Positions 41,069 through 50,661 of a stretch of 64,000 bases of DNA are shown here, one piece after another. The stretch lies in the NCBI GenBank assembly GCA_963830775.1, contig CAWHNT010000047.1:434001-498000 (forward strand), in the 5' to 3' direction. Position 1 is the first letter of the stretch. Each line of letters starts with the position of its first letter. A program made the translations under genes and the position numbers. The notes under the pieces were generated by a model. The model was given only the letters and a program-made list of their open reading frames with translations, made no database searches and was not told where the DNA came from. The DNA comes from CAWHNT01 sp963830775. GTDB lineage: Bacteria > Pseudomonadota > Alphaproteobacteria > Geminicoccales > Geminicoccaceae.

Positions 41069-41927
41069 ATGCCGACCCGCCAGATGCATGAGGAGGACAA
41101 CTATCTCGCCTCGGTGAGCGACCTGATGGTGGGGTTGCTGTTCGTCTTCATCATCATGCTGATGGCCTTCGCCCTGAACCTGCGTACGGCGGAGGAGCAG
41201 GCCGACGCGCACCCGCGAGGAGCTCGAGACCGCGCGTGCTGCGGCGGCGGAGGAGCGGGACGAGCTGGCGGTCGAGCGGGACGAGATCCTGCAGCGGCAT
41301 GAGGCGCTGAGCCTGGTGAGTGCCAGGCTCGTGGAGCTGGAGGCGCAGCGGGCACAGCTGCTCCAGACGGTCACGGCGGAGCTGGGGGAGCGCGACGTGC
41401 CCGTCACCCTCGATGCCGCCAACGGGGTGCTGCGCCTGCCCGAGAGCCTGCTCTTCGATTCCGGTGCCGCGGAGCTGCGTCCCGAGGGCGAGCATGCGCT
41501 CTCGGTCGTGGCCGAGACGTTGGCCGCCACGTTGCCCTGCTACAGCCATTCGCCCTCTGGCACGGGTGCCTGCCCGCAGCCGCCGCAGCCCCTGCTCGAG
41601 GCCGTGCTGATCGAGGGCCACACGGACGACGTGCCGATCCGCAGCAGCCAGTTCGCCGACAACTGGACGCTTTCGGCGGCCCGCGGGGTCAACACATACA
41701 AGGCGCTCACTGGCCACGCGCCGGAGCTCAGCTCCCTCCAGAACGCGCGCGGCGAGGCCCTCCTGGGTGTGGCCGGCTACGAGGCGCGCCGGCCGGTGGC
41801 CCCGGGCAACACGCCCGAGGAGCGGCGCCTGAACCGGCGGATCGACCTGCGCTTCCTGGTGGCGGCGCCGGGCGACAGCGAGCTTGCGGCCATCATCCGC
41901 CGGCTCGGGGCCAAGGAGACGCCGTGA
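41069..41927 (+). CDS. ZorB-like MotB/OmpA-domain stator subunit, frameshifted
   Basis: About 285 aa after correction. A short N-terminus, then a single membrane helix with a buried Asp in SVSDLMVGLLFVFIIMLM (proton site, as in MotB), a coiled-coil linker (AEERDELAVERDEILQ), and a C-terminal OmpA-like peptidoglycan-binding domain (LFDSGAAELRPEG, IEGHTDDVPI, NWTLSAARGV, NRRIDLRF). The frame breaks at about 41210; removing the extra C gives ADATREELETARAA and continuity to the stop at 41927. Six nt after the ZorA-like gene and coupled to the NUDIX gene. Confidence 0.72.
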
Positions 41928-42373
41928 GCCGCGAGTATCCGGACCGGCCGATCGTCGGCATTGGCGGTGTGGTCTGGCGGGGCGACCGCGTCCTGCTGAT
42001 CCGCCGCGGCAAGGCCCCGCGACTGGGGCAGTGGTCGTTGCCCGGCGGCGGCCAGAACCTGGGCGAGACTCTGGTCGAGGGGCTGACGCGGGAGGTGCGC
42101 GAGGAGACCGGGCTCGAGATCGAGGCGGTCGAGCTGCTGGCGGTCGTGGATCTGGTCGACCGGGACGAGACCGGCCGGGTGCGCTACCACTACACGCTGG
42201 TCGACTTCATGGCCGAGGCGCTGCCGGGCGAGCCGGTGCCGGGCGACGATGCAAGCGAGGTTGCCTGGTTCACGCAAGCCGAAGCTAGCGCGCTCGGCTT
42301 GTGGTCCGAGACGGATCGGATCATCGCCCTTGCGGCCGAGAAGCGCAGCCTCAAGCAGGCCGGCGGCCGATAG
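41924..42373 (+). CDS. NUDIX hydrolase
   Basis: 149 aa. Complete NUDIX box: GGGQNLGETLVEGLTREVREETGLE (G-x5-E-x7-REUxEExGU). IVGIGGVVWRGDRVLLIRRG precedes it, a layout common in NUDIX enzymes that act on nucleoside diphosphate derivatives such as ADP-ribose. The GTG start overlaps the ZorB-like stop (GTGA), so it is translated with the stator pair. This suggests a shared task. Substrate not deducible. Confidence 0.9.
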   Translation: MSREYPDRPIVGIGGVVWRGDRVLLIRRGKAPRLGQWSLPGGGQNLGETLVEGLTREVREETGLEIEAVELLAVVDLVDRDETGRVRYHYTLVDFMAEALPGEPVPGDDASEVAWFTQAEASALGLWSETDRIIALAAEKRSLKQAGGR

Positions 42374-42394
42374 GCAAGGAGGACAAGCTCCTGC

Positions 42395-42829
42395 TCAGAC
42401 CTCCTGCGGCTCGGCGTTCGCCAGCACGCGGGCAAGATTGCAGAGGGCGTCCTGATGCTTCCGGTTGGTGATGCCGGCGAAGTTGCGGGCGAGCTCGAGG
42501 AGCATCCGCTGCTGCGGCATCATCTCGGAAGGCTTGGGCCGGGTCCGCTTCTCCGGGTCGATCTCCTCGAAGAAGTAGCTGATCTCGACCCCCAGCGCCT
42601 GGGCGATCTGGTAGAGCCGGCCGGCGGAGATGCGGTTGATGCCGGTCTCGTACTTGTGCGCCTGCTGGTAGGTCACCCCGATCAGCTCGGCCATCTGCTG
42701 CTGGGTCAGGCCCAGCATGATCCGGCGCTGACGGATGCGCAGGCTGACGAAGTGGTCGACGTCGAGGGCCCGGCTTCTTCCACCTGTCCCGCGTCCGACG
42801 GGCTTGCTGGCAAGTTGATTCATGCCCAT
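42395..42829 (-). CDS. XRE-family transcriptional regulator
   Basis: 144 aa. Cro/CI-type helix-turn-helix at about 28-85 (RIRQRRIMLGLTQQQMAELIGVTYQQAHKYETG then RISAGRLYQIAQAL), followed by FFEEIDP and a helical C-terminus without a recognised ligand domain. This form, with the YQQAHKYE recognition helix, is widespread in alphaproteobacteria. It is convergent with the NUDIX gene. Target unknown. Confidence 0.87.
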   Translation of the reverse strand: MGMNQLASKPVGRGTGGRSRALDVDHFVSLRIRQRRIMLGLTQQQMAELIGVTYQQAHKYETGINRISAGRLYQIAQALGVEISYFFEEIDPEKRTRPKPSEMMPQQRMLLELARNFAGITNRKHQDALCNLARVLANAEPQEV

Positions 42830-42952
42830 CCTGCTCCTGAAGGCCGATGCTGGCCGCCACGTCCACCTGGTTGCTAAACCATATTTACCTAAAATACCCC
42901 TGGTCTTTTAAGTTACCAGCGAAAAGAGAAAAACTCATCAACCGCGATGGGT

Positions 42953-43582
42953 TCACCCTTGGAAACCTGTGGCTGCGGCGGAGCCGCCGCAAGCCTCGGG
43001 CCAGAGCACGCCCAGAATGGGCCGGGCACTGCTCACCTCAACCCCGGCGAGGGTGGGGGCGTTGTAGGCCGCAAGGTCGTAGCAGCGCCGGTCCGCACCC
43101 AGCGCCAGCCGCCGCAGGAGCGACCTGCCGTCGGCAAGCTCGACCAGCGCGTCTCGCCCGAGCAGGTCATCCGCCGAGGCCTCCAGGGCACCGATCAGGG
43201 CGATCTGCCCCGGCCGGAACACCGGCGCCATGCTGTCGTCCCCGACCCGGAAGGCCAGGAGCTGGTCCTCACGCATGGTGAGAGGCGCCTCGGCCTCGTT
43301 GCTGGCAGGCTCGAGCACACCCATGATGCCGAACCGGCCGCCCATCGGAATCGTGCTGCGTGCCGGGCTGCGGCCGAAATAGAGATATTCGGGACTGGTA
43401 TCGAGCACGTGCGCCAGCTTCTGCACGATGTCGCGCGGCGGCTCGTATTCGTCCCGCTCGTAAGGCCCGATCACGGTCTGGTGGCGGCCGATCAGACGGG
43501 CGAGGTCGACTTGGCTCAGCCCCTTGGCCATGCGCAGGCTGCGCAGCCTGGCGCCGAAGCTGGATCGATGGAGGGCTCGCAC
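42953..43582 (-). CDS. XRE-S24 (LexA/CI-like) repressor, probably non-cleaving
   Basis: 209 aa from a GTG at 43582 with AGGAGAG upstream. N-terminal helix-turn-helix (RLRSLRMAKGLSQVDLARLIGRHQTVIGPYERDEYEPP). C-terminal S24-like domain with the Ser in VGDDSMAPVFRPGQI. Where the catalytic Lys would lie (VKRL), the sequence reads SLLRRLALG, so self-cleavage is doubtful. Without frame correction of the upstream penicillin acylase gene, the two genes read as one 1017-aa frame, which is an artefact. Confidence 0.82.
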   Translation of the reverse strand: MRALHRSSFGARLRSLRMAKGLSQVDLARLIGRHQTVIGPYERDEYEPPRDIVQKLAHVLDTSPEYLYFGRSPARSTIPMGGRFGIMGVLEPASNEAEAPLTMREDQLLAFRVGDDSMAPVFRPGQIALIGALEASADDLLGRDALVELADGRSLLRRLALGADRRCYDLAAYNAPTLAGVEVSSARPILGVLWPEACGGSAAATGFQG

Positions 43583-43650
43583 CGGCTCTCTCCTGGGCCG
43601 AGTTCGACTAGCGAGTTCTAGCACGGCTCGGCCGCCTATGGGCTCTGCCC

Positions 43651-46006
43651 TTAGCGCGACTCCGGTGAAAGAACAAGCCGGCCGGACATCTCGGGGGTGT
43701 AGACGGCCGGATCCATGCTCATCGGCACGTAGAGGCCGTCCCGCCACAACCGCGCCATGTCGCGATAGTGCGGGGAGAGCGGGTGCCCGGACTGGCCGGT
43801 GGTCGCCATGAACACCGACCCATCCGGATCCGCGAGATCGTACTGGGCCCGGTAGGAGGGCCCGTGGCCGCTGAGGAAGGGGTGCTCCGGGTCCGCCTGG
43901 CCGTAGGCCCCGACATTGACCGTCGTCCCCGACCCGCCTGTGGGCACGCGCAGCGAGAACAGCAGCCGCAGCACCGGCACGCGCTCGAACGCACGATGCT
44001 CCATGAGGGCCTGATGCTCGCTGTCCCAGCGCCAAGCCTCCCAGTTCGCACCGTGCCGTTCCCGGATCCAGGCCAGCGCCCGCTCCAGCGCCAGGCGCGA
44101 GCGGTCCGCACAGCTCTCGACCGCCGTGGTCGCGGTGTCGTCGCACCAGACCTGCCGCTCGCGCAGCATCCGAGCCAGCGCATCGGGTCGGATGGCGGCG
44201 GTTCCTTGCGCGAGCGGCGCCAAGCTCGTCCGCCCAGACCAGGGGCCCGAGCTCCCGGTACCAGGCGGCGAACACCAGAGGCTCCGGCCGGTCCGCGGCC
44301 ATCGTGCCATCCCAGGCGAGCAGCGCCTCGCGCAAGGAGCCGGTCGCCACTTCGGCCAGCAGCCCCGGCGTCAGCTCGCGGGAGAAGACGGAGAGCTGGT
44401 CGAGCTGGAGCCGCTGGCTCGCGGCCCGGTCGAGCGGCCGCGTCGCCTCCAGCACTTCCTCGATCCGGCGGGCGCGGTAGGGCGGCTCCCAAGTCGCCGC
44501 CAGGAAGTGCGGATAGTCCTCGCCCACCAACCGGTTGTTGGCGTTGAGGATGAAGCCGCGCGGCGGGTCGAGCGTGCGCGGCAGCTCGGGGTAGGGGATG
44601 GTTCCCGACCAGTCGAACGCACCCGTGTCCCCGGGCACCGGCAGGCGGCCGTCGCCCTGCGCCCGGACCGGCACCCGGCCGGGAGACAGCATGCCGATAT
44701 GGCCGGCGCGGTCGGCATAGGCGATGTTCTGCTGCGGGGCCGCGTAGGTCTCGAAGGCGGCGACGAAGCCCGACCAGTCGGCAGCGCTCGCCACCTTGAA
44801 GCCGGCCTCGGCGGTACGGTCGGCCGGGTCGAGCCCGGTCCAGGCCAGGGCCATGACGCGGCCGTCGGGCAGGGCGGCCGCCGGCACCACGTCGGAGAGC
44901 ACGGGCCCGTGCCGGGTCTCGCGCACCCGCAGCGTCACGGGTGCGGCGTCTCGGACCCGGATCGCTTCGTCCCGGACCATGAAGGGCAGTGAGCCGCCCG
45001 GTGCCAGATACCGGCCCGGATCGGCTGGATCGACCGTCTCGACGAAGAGATCCTGCACGTCGGACCCGGTGTTGGTGAAGCCCCAGGCGATCTCCCGGTT
45101 GCGGCCCAGCACCACGAACGGGACCGCCGGCAGCGTGGCGCCGATCACCGAAAGACCCGGCGCCTCGATGTGGGCGAGGTACCAGATCCCGGGTGCCGTC
45201 AGCCCTAGATGCGGGTCGTTGGCGAGGAGCGGCGCGCCGCTCTTCGTGCGGCTGCCGGCCACCACCCACTCGTTCGAGCCCAGGGCACCCACAGGCAGGC
45301 CGGGCCCGATATCCTCCGCCAGTGCCAGCCCCTGCACGGCCCGCGAGGACGCGGCGTAGGTCACGGGATCGGTGGGTGCCGCGTCCGGCGAGAGGTCGGC
45401 CAGCTGCTCGGGGCTCAGCCTGGCGGCGAGGCGGGCCTGGTAGAGGTCCTGGCGCCAGCTCGAGGTGAGGTCGAGGGCCATCAGCTTGAGGAAGAGCACG
45501 CTGTCCGCCGCCCGCCACGGCTCCGGGCGGTGGCGCAGGATCAGGAACTCGGGCGGCAAGGTGGTACCCAGGGCGAGGAAGCCGTTGACACCTTCGGCAT
45601 AGGCCTCGAGCAGGCGGCGCGCTCCGGCGTCCAGATGACCAAGCGAGCTCTCGGCCGCCCGGGCGAGCCCCAGCATCCGCATGAAGCGGTCGACGGGCAG
45701 GGCGTCGGCGCCCACGACCTCGGCCAGCCGGCCCTGGCCCACCAGCCGGTTCAGCTCCATCTGCCAGAGCCGGTCCTGCGCATGCAGGAAGCCCATGGCG
45801 CGATAGGCGTCCTCGACCGATTCGGCCCGCACGTGCGGGATGCCCCAGCGGTCGCGCACCACCTCGACCGGTGCCGCCAGCACCGGCAGGGTCAGCTCGC
45901 CAGACAGCTTCGGCAGGGAGCTCCAACCCAGCCAGCCGACCGTGCCGACCACGATGGCCAGCACGGCTGCCGTCAGCGCCGCAGCCCAGCGCAGGAGCCG
46001 GCGCAT
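43651..46006 (-). CDS. Penicillin acylase-family N-terminal nucleophile hydrolase, frameshifted
   Basis: About 784 aa after correction. An N-terminal hydrophobic anchor or signal at about 6-28 is followed by VEVVRDRWGIPHVRAES and AMGFLHAQDRLWQMELNR, both typical of the alpha chain. The autocatalytic cleavage site and new N-terminal Ser is S244 in GALGSNEWVVAG. The beta chain shows NDPHLGLTAPGIWY and FGRNREIAWGFTN-type sequence. The frame breaks at about 44222; removing one base gives DELAPLAQGTAAIRP and the stop at 43651. Family members hydrolyse amides such as beta-lactams or acyl-homoserine lactones; the substrate here is unknown. Confidence 0.9.
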
Positions 46007-46009
46007 CCG

Positions 46010-46639
46010 CTAGGCCAGGAGCCCGCGCTGCTGGAGGTCGGCGGCCAGACCTTCGGGCGAGGTGAAGTGGTGGACGGTGATGCCGAGCGCCGCTGCGGCG
46101 CGGATGTTCTTCTCGACATCGTCGATGAAGAGGCAGTCCGAAGGCTCGCCGCCGATCCGGCCCAGCGCGTGGTGGAAGATCGCGGGCTCGGGCTTGGCCA
46201 TCCGCAAGCTGCCCGAGACGTAGATCTCGCGGAAGAGGTCGAGGAACGCGTAGGCCGGATCACGGCGGACGATGTCGAACGTCTCCGCGGCCCAGTTGGT
46301 GATGGCGTAGAGCGGCACCTTCCGCTCGGCCAGGTCCTCGAGGATCTCGACCGTCCCCAGGATCGGCCCGCTGATCGTCTCGATCCAGCGGCTATGATAG
46401 GCCTCGATCCTCTCCCGCTCGGCCGGGTGCTTGGCGATCAGCTCGGCGACACCTTCCGCGAACGGCTTGCCGGCATCCAGGCTGTGGTTCCAGGCGGCCG
46501 TCGTCACCTCGGCCAGGAACCGCTCCATCCCGGGCTCGTCGTCGACGAACAGCTTGCGATAGAGGTAGCGCGGGTTCCAGTCGATCAGCACCCCGCCCAG
46601 ATCGAAGATCACGGTGCGCACGCGCCGCTCGTCCGCCAT
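46010..46639 (-). CDS. HAD-IA family hydrolase
   Basis: 209 aa. Motif I VIFDLGGVLIDWNPRYLY, motif II AITNWAAE, motif III Lys in RMAKPEPAIF, and motif IV CLFIDDVEKNI. The DLGGVLIDWNPRYLYRK opening matches YihX-type phosphatases acting on sugar phosphates. Three nt upstream of the acylase gene on the same strand, so possibly co-transcribed. Confidence 0.9.
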   Translation of the reverse strand: MADERRVRTVIFDLGGVLIDWNPRYLYRKLFVDDEPGMERFLAEVTTAAWNHSLDAGKPFAEGVAELIAKHPAERERIEAYHSRWIETISGPILGTVEILEDLAERKVPLYAITNWAAETFDIVRRDPAYAFLDLFREIYVSGSLRMAKPEPAIFHHALGRIGGEPSDCLFIDDVEKNIRAAAALGITVHHFTSPEGLAADLQQRGLLA

Positions 46640-46723
46640 CCTGCCACCACCCCTTCTGCCCGGGGGCGGAACCTAGCCGCGGCAACGATGGCTGCAAAGC
46701 CGGGTGCCAGCGGTCCCGGGCCG

Positions 46724-47729
46724 CTAACGGGGGGCGTGGGCGCGCAGGACCTGCATCTGGGGACGGTCCTGCCCGCCGACCGGCTCGACACTGAAGGGGT
46801 AGTCCCCCCACCACGGGCCCGCCGCCCAGTAGGTCCAGCCGAGCCAGACATCCGTGTTGCCGTCGAGGTGCCCAAGGATGTTGTCGAGCCCGCGCAGGCA
46901 GTCATCCGTGGCGGCGGCCCCGATCTCTCCCAGGAAGCCCTTGTACTTGCGGGCCCGAAGCCACTCCGTCATCCGCGCCACGCCGGCCAGGGCGGCCGAC
47001 GCGCCGGCACAGGACGTGCTCGTGCCGGAGGAGTCGCCGTCCATGTACTGGTGGACCTCGAAGGCGAACTTGTTCAGCGGGTCCTTCACGCGCGGCATCA
47101 CCGTGCCGTTGGGGGTGCCGTACCAGCCGTCCTGCCAGCTATGCGCACCGGTCCAGGCATTGCCCGGCACCAGGATCAGGTTCTTCGCCTTGGCCTTGCG
47201 GATGGCGGCGATCGCAGCGTTGGCAGCCGTGAGCCACTGCTCGGTCGGCATGTCGTGCGGCTCGTTCATCAGGCCCAGGATGACCCGGCCGTTGCCACGA
47301 TACCGGGTGGCCAGCCGCTTCCAGAAATCGCCGAAGTGCTTCACCGGCACCTGGGCCGACCCGACCGTGGCACCCCGGTAGCGAGCATAGTTGTGCGGAT
47401 CCAGGATGACGTAGCCGCCCTTGCCGGTGATGTACTTGACGAGCTCGTCGAGGCGGGCCTGCTCGGCGGCAGCGAAGGGCGCGGAGAGGTTGGGCTGCAG
47501 CCGCTCCCAGCGGAACGGAAGGCGGATCGTGCCCAGGCCGCGGGCAAGGAAGTGATCCACCTCGGCCTTGCTCGGATAGATGTAGTCCGTCCCGTGCGTG
47601 CCGGGCAGCGCGCCATCCGCCGAACTCGGCTCCGGCAAGGTTGACCCCGGCATGCTTGGTCGCGGCCTGGGCTGCGCCTGCCACGCAGGTGAGGAGGGCA
47701 AGGGCCGCAAGGAACGTGGGCCGGATCAT
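46724..47729 (-). CDS. Glycoside hydrolase family 5 cellulase, frameshifted
   Basis: Signal peptide at 1-22 (FLAALALLTCVAGAAQA), mature start KHAGVNLAGAEFG. GH5 marks: LGTIRLPFRWERLQP, ILDPHNYARY, acid/base Glu in GLMNEPHDMP, FEVHQYMDGDSSGTS, nucleophile Glu in GFLGEIGAAA, and GWTYWAAGPWWG. The frame breaks at CC 47617-47618; removing one base gives EFGDGALPGTHGTDY. Probably a secreted beta-1,4-endoglucanase. It may act on the cell's own cellulose as in many bcs-linked GH enzymes or on external plant glucan, but no bcs genes are seen. Confidence 0.9.
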
Positions 47730-47838
47730 CGCGTCCTCCGATCCTGATCGACTGCCATGCTGACCGCGGCTGCACCCTCAACGCAAGGGTGATCGGTGAG
47801 CTCGGCCTATCGAAGGATGCGCGATTTGCCTGGCTGCA

Positions 47839-48291
47839 TCAGCCTTTGGAGCCGGCCTGCAGCCGCCGGGTGACCCGGTCGAGGGCGGTCAGCGTCTCCT
47901 CGCTCACATGATGCTCGATGCCCTCGGCATCCTGCCGGGCCGTCTCCTCGCAGACCCCGATCGCGTGCAGGAAGTCGATCACGATCCGGTGCCGGCGGCG
48001 GCAGCTCAGCGCCAGGGCGCGGCCATCGTCGGTGAGGAAGATGGCGCGGTAGGGCTCGGAGCGGACGAGGCCCTCGCGCTGCAGGCGGGCGATGGTGTTG
48101 TTCACCGTGGCCGGGGTGACGCCCAGCCGATGGGCGAGGTCTATGGCCCGCGCCTCGCCCGTGGCGTCGATCAGGTCGGCGATCAGCTCGACATAGTCTT
48201 CCGCGATCTCGGCCCGATGGGCATCGCGCGTGCGTCCGAAGCCGGCCGCCTGGTCGGCCGCGCGCGCGAGCCGTGTGCTGCTGGCACCCAC
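47839..48291 (-). CDS. mntR: MntR/DtxR-family metal-dependent regulator
   Basis: 150 aa. Winged helix-turn-helix (EDYVELIADLIDATG, AIDLAHRLGVTPATVNNTIARLQREGLV), then the dimerisation and metal-binding domain (RRRHRIVIDFLHAIGV; DAEGIEHHVSEETL) with the Cys, His and Glu ligands of Mn/Fe-sensing members. It is last in the metal ABC operon, 28 nt after the second permease, and presumably represses that operon when the metal is plentiful. Confidence 0.88.
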   Translation of the reverse strand: MGASSTRLARAADQAAGFGRTRDAHRAEIAEDYVELIADLIDATGEARAIDLAHRLGVTPATVNNTIARLQREGLVRSEPYRAIFLTDDGRALALSCRRRHRIVIDFLHAIGVCEETARQDAEGIEHHVSEETLTALDRVTRRLQAGSKG

Positions 48292-48318
48292 GTCCGCTTT
48301 CCTCCCGCTGGCACGATC

Positions 48319-49287
48319 CTAGCGCAGCGGAACGGGAGCCGGCAAATCGGGCGGCGGTGCATCCGCCCGCGACGAGCCGCCGGCACGCGGGCTCGCGAGC
48401 GCTGCCAGCGCCAGGATGACGCCGGCCACGACCGCCACCATCCCGCTCGCCGCGAGCGAGCTGTCGCTGCCGAGCCAGAGCGGGACGAAGGCCGCGAGCA
48501 CGTAGCCGGCTATCGCGGAAAGTGCTGCGAAGGCCTGGCTCAGCCAGATTTGATGCGACAGCCGGCGGGTGAGCAGACGGGCCGCGGCTGCCGGGCAGAT
48601 GAACATGGCGATCACCAGGATGGAGCCCACGGCCTCGAAGGCGGCGACGGCGACCGCACCCACGAACAGCATCAGGCCCAGGTTCACGAGCCCAGCCGGG
48701 AAGCCCAGGCTCGTGGCCAGACCCGGATCGAACGAGGCCAGCTTCAGCTCCTTGTAGAACACCAGCACGGCCAGGCCGGTGGCCAGGGCCATCAGGGCCA
48801 GCGTGACCACCTCGCGCGGCATCTGCGCCCAGACGGCGGGCTCGAGCAGCGAGGCCGGACCCTTGGCCGCCAGCCAGAGCACGTCCTCGAGCTGGCCGAA
48901 CAGCACGCACTCGGCATCGAGGTCGACGCTGTGGGCGGCGGCCTGCTCCATCATCACGACGCCGGCGGCGAAGAAGATCGAGAACACGACGCCCATGGCG
49001 GCCCCGCTCTCCAGCCGGCCCAGCCGGCGGACGAGCTCGATCAGGGCCGAGGCCAGCAGGGCCGCCAGGAGGGCGCCGAGCAGCATGGCCCAGCTGGCCC
49101 GGGTGCCGAGGATGAGGAAGCTGCCGACGAGCCCCGGCAGCACGGCATGCGAGATCGCGTCGCCCATCAGGCTCTGCCGCCGCAGCACCAGGAAGTTGCC
49201 CAGGAGCGCGCAGGCGCAGGTGGCGAGCAGTGCCGCCAGCATGGCCGGCAGGTCGATCTGCAGGAAGCTCGCGAGGTCGATCGCCAT
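48319..49287 (-). CDS. Manganese/iron ABC transporter permease (second)
   Basis: 322 aa, eight or nine membrane helices, ABC-3 family. NFLVLRRQSLMGDAISHAVLPGL is the conserved N-terminal motif; GLATSLGFPAGLVNLGL and GSILVIAMFICPAAAARLL are typical mid and late segments. Partner of the permease at 49291-50661, with 3 nt between them; such heteromeric pairs occur in SitABCD/MntABCD systems. Confidence 0.9.
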   Translation of the reverse strand: MAIDLASFLQIDLPAMLAALLATCACALLGNFLVLRRQSLMGDAISHAVLPGLVGSFLILGTRASWAMLLGALLAALLASALIELVRRLGRLESGAAMGVVFSIFFAAGVVMMEQAAAHSVDLDAECVLFGQLEDVLWLAAKGPASLLEPAVWAQMPREVVTLALMALATGLAVLVFYKELKLASFDPGLATSLGFPAGLVNLGLMLFVGAVAVAAFEAVGSILVIAMFICPAAAARLLTRRLSHQIWLSQAFAALSAIAGYVLAAFVPLWLGSDSSLAASGMVAVVAGVILALAALASPRAGGSSRADAPPPDLPAPVPLR

Positions 49288-49290
49288 GGC

Positions 49291-50661
49291 TCAGGCCGCC
49301 TCCAGCGGGTGGACGCTGGGCGGTATGCCGACGTAACGCGGCATCCGGCCCGCGGCCGCAAGCTCGCGCTCGAGTTGGGCCACCATGTCGGGCGAGAGCA
49401 CGTGCTCGACCAGATCGGCCGAGTGGTCGACGTGCGACGGCGCGAGCTCGGCATAGGTGACCAGGAACTGCTCCCACAGCCGGTGGTTGCGGGTCAGGCG
49501 CAGGGCCTGGTGGCGGCCGGGCCCGGTCAGGGTCACCGTGCCGGCCGTGTGCTCGAGCAGCCCGCGCCAGCGCAGTTGCCACAGCACGAGCCCGAGCAGC
49601 GGCCGGCCGAACCGGCGGTGCAGCTCGAGCTCGGCCAGCGGGATGGCGTGGCCGTGCGCCGCCCCGATGCGCTCGCCGGCCTCGAGAGTCGCACGGAGCA
49701 CATGCTGGCCCGCAATGCGCAGGCGCATGGCCATCTGCCGGGCCGCCACCGCGAGGATGCCGCGGGCAGGGGCGACGAGCAGGCTCACGAGGAAGATCGC
49801 ACCGGCGACGAGGACGATGACACCCCCGGCCGGGAAGCGGGGCAGCAGGGCCGAGGCCGCGGCACCGAGATAGCCGCTGATCCCGCCGAAGAGGGCCGCC
49901 AGCATCGCCATCAGGGAGAGCCGCTCGGTCCAGAACCGGGCGGCGGCAGGCGGGATGATCAGCAGGGCCACGACCAGGATCAGGCCGACCGCGCGCAGAC
50001 CCACGACCGTCACCGCCACCACCAGCGCCATCATCGCGAGGTCGATCCGGTCGACCGCGAAGCCCTCGGCTGCCGCGAATTCCGGGTCGAAGCCCACGAG
50101 CCTGAACTCCTTGAACAGGAGCAGGACCGCGATGGTGGCGGCCACGGCCGTGAGCCCGATCGCCAGCGCGTCGCCCACGCTCATGGCCGCGGTCTGGCCG
50201 TAGATGAACTTGGCGATGCCGCCTTCCTCGCCCGTGCCCAGGGTCTGGATGTGGCTCAGCAGCACGAAGCCCAGGCCGAAGAACACGCTGAGGACGGCAC
50301 CCATGGCCGCGTCCTCGGGCAGGCGTGCCCGGCGGCTCAGATACTGGACCGCGAGCACGCCCAGGATGCCCGAGATGGCGCCGCCCGCCAGCAGCACGGG
50401 CAGGCTGCGGCCGGCGTGACCCAGGCTCACCGCCACGATGAAGGCGATGCACAGGCCGGGCAGGCTGGCATGGCTCAGCACGTCGCTCATCAGTGCCCGG
50501 CGGCGCAGGAGGGCGAAGGTGCCGACCAGGCCGGCGGCGATGCCCAGGAGCGTCACCCCGATCAGAGCGAGGCTGGTGTTGTAGCCGCCCGTGAGGGTGA
50601 GGACGCGGAAGAGCTCGCCCCAGCCGGGCCAGGCGGGATTGGGGGTGGCGAGACTGTTCAC
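49291..50661 (-). CDS. Manganese/iron ABC permease fused to a DtxR-like domain
   Basis: 456 aa from a GTG that overlaps the ATPase stop. Residues about 20-290 form an ABC-3 permease (TFALLRRRALMSDVLSHASLPGL; VGLILVVALLIIPPAAARFW). Residues about 315-450 form a soluble C-terminal part that reads like the DtxR/MntR family: LHRRFGRPLLGLVLWQLRWRGLLEH, TLTGPGRHQALRLTRNHRLWEQFL, then HVDHSADLVEHVLSPDM with the metal-ligand His/Asp/Glu pattern. A metal-sensing domain on the permease could gate transport directly. The reading frame upstream of GTG 50661 is the shadow of the ATPase gene and is excluded. Confidence 0.88.
   Translation of the reverse strand: MNSLATPNPAWPGWGELFRVLTLTGGYNTSLALIGVTLLGIAAGLVGTFALLRRRALMSDVLSHASLPGLCIAFIVAVSLGHAGRSLPVLLAGGAISGILGVLAVQYLSRRARLPEDAAMGAVLSVFFGLGFVLLSHIQTLGTGEEGGIAKFIYGQTAAMSVGDALAIGLTAVAATIAVLLLFKEFRLVGFDPEFAAAEGFAVDRIDLAMMALVVAVTVVGLRAVGLILVVALLIIPPAAARFWTERLSLMAMLAALFGGISGYLGAAASALLPRFPAGGVIVLVAGAIFLVSLLVAPARGILAVAARQMAMRLRIAGQHVLRATLEAGERIGAAHGHAIPLAELELHRRFGRPLLGLVLWQLRWRGLLEHTAGTVTLTGPGRHQALRLTRNHRLWEQFLVTYAELAPSHVDHSADLVEHVLSPDMVAQLERELAAAGRMPRYVGIPPSVHPLEAA

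Noticed and set aside
42953..46006. A single 1017-aa frame that looks like a penicillin acylase fused to an XRE repressor
   Set aside because: The acylase's own C-terminus continues in another frame after a one-base insertion at about 44222, and the repressor has its own GTG and ribosome binding site. The fusion is an artefact.
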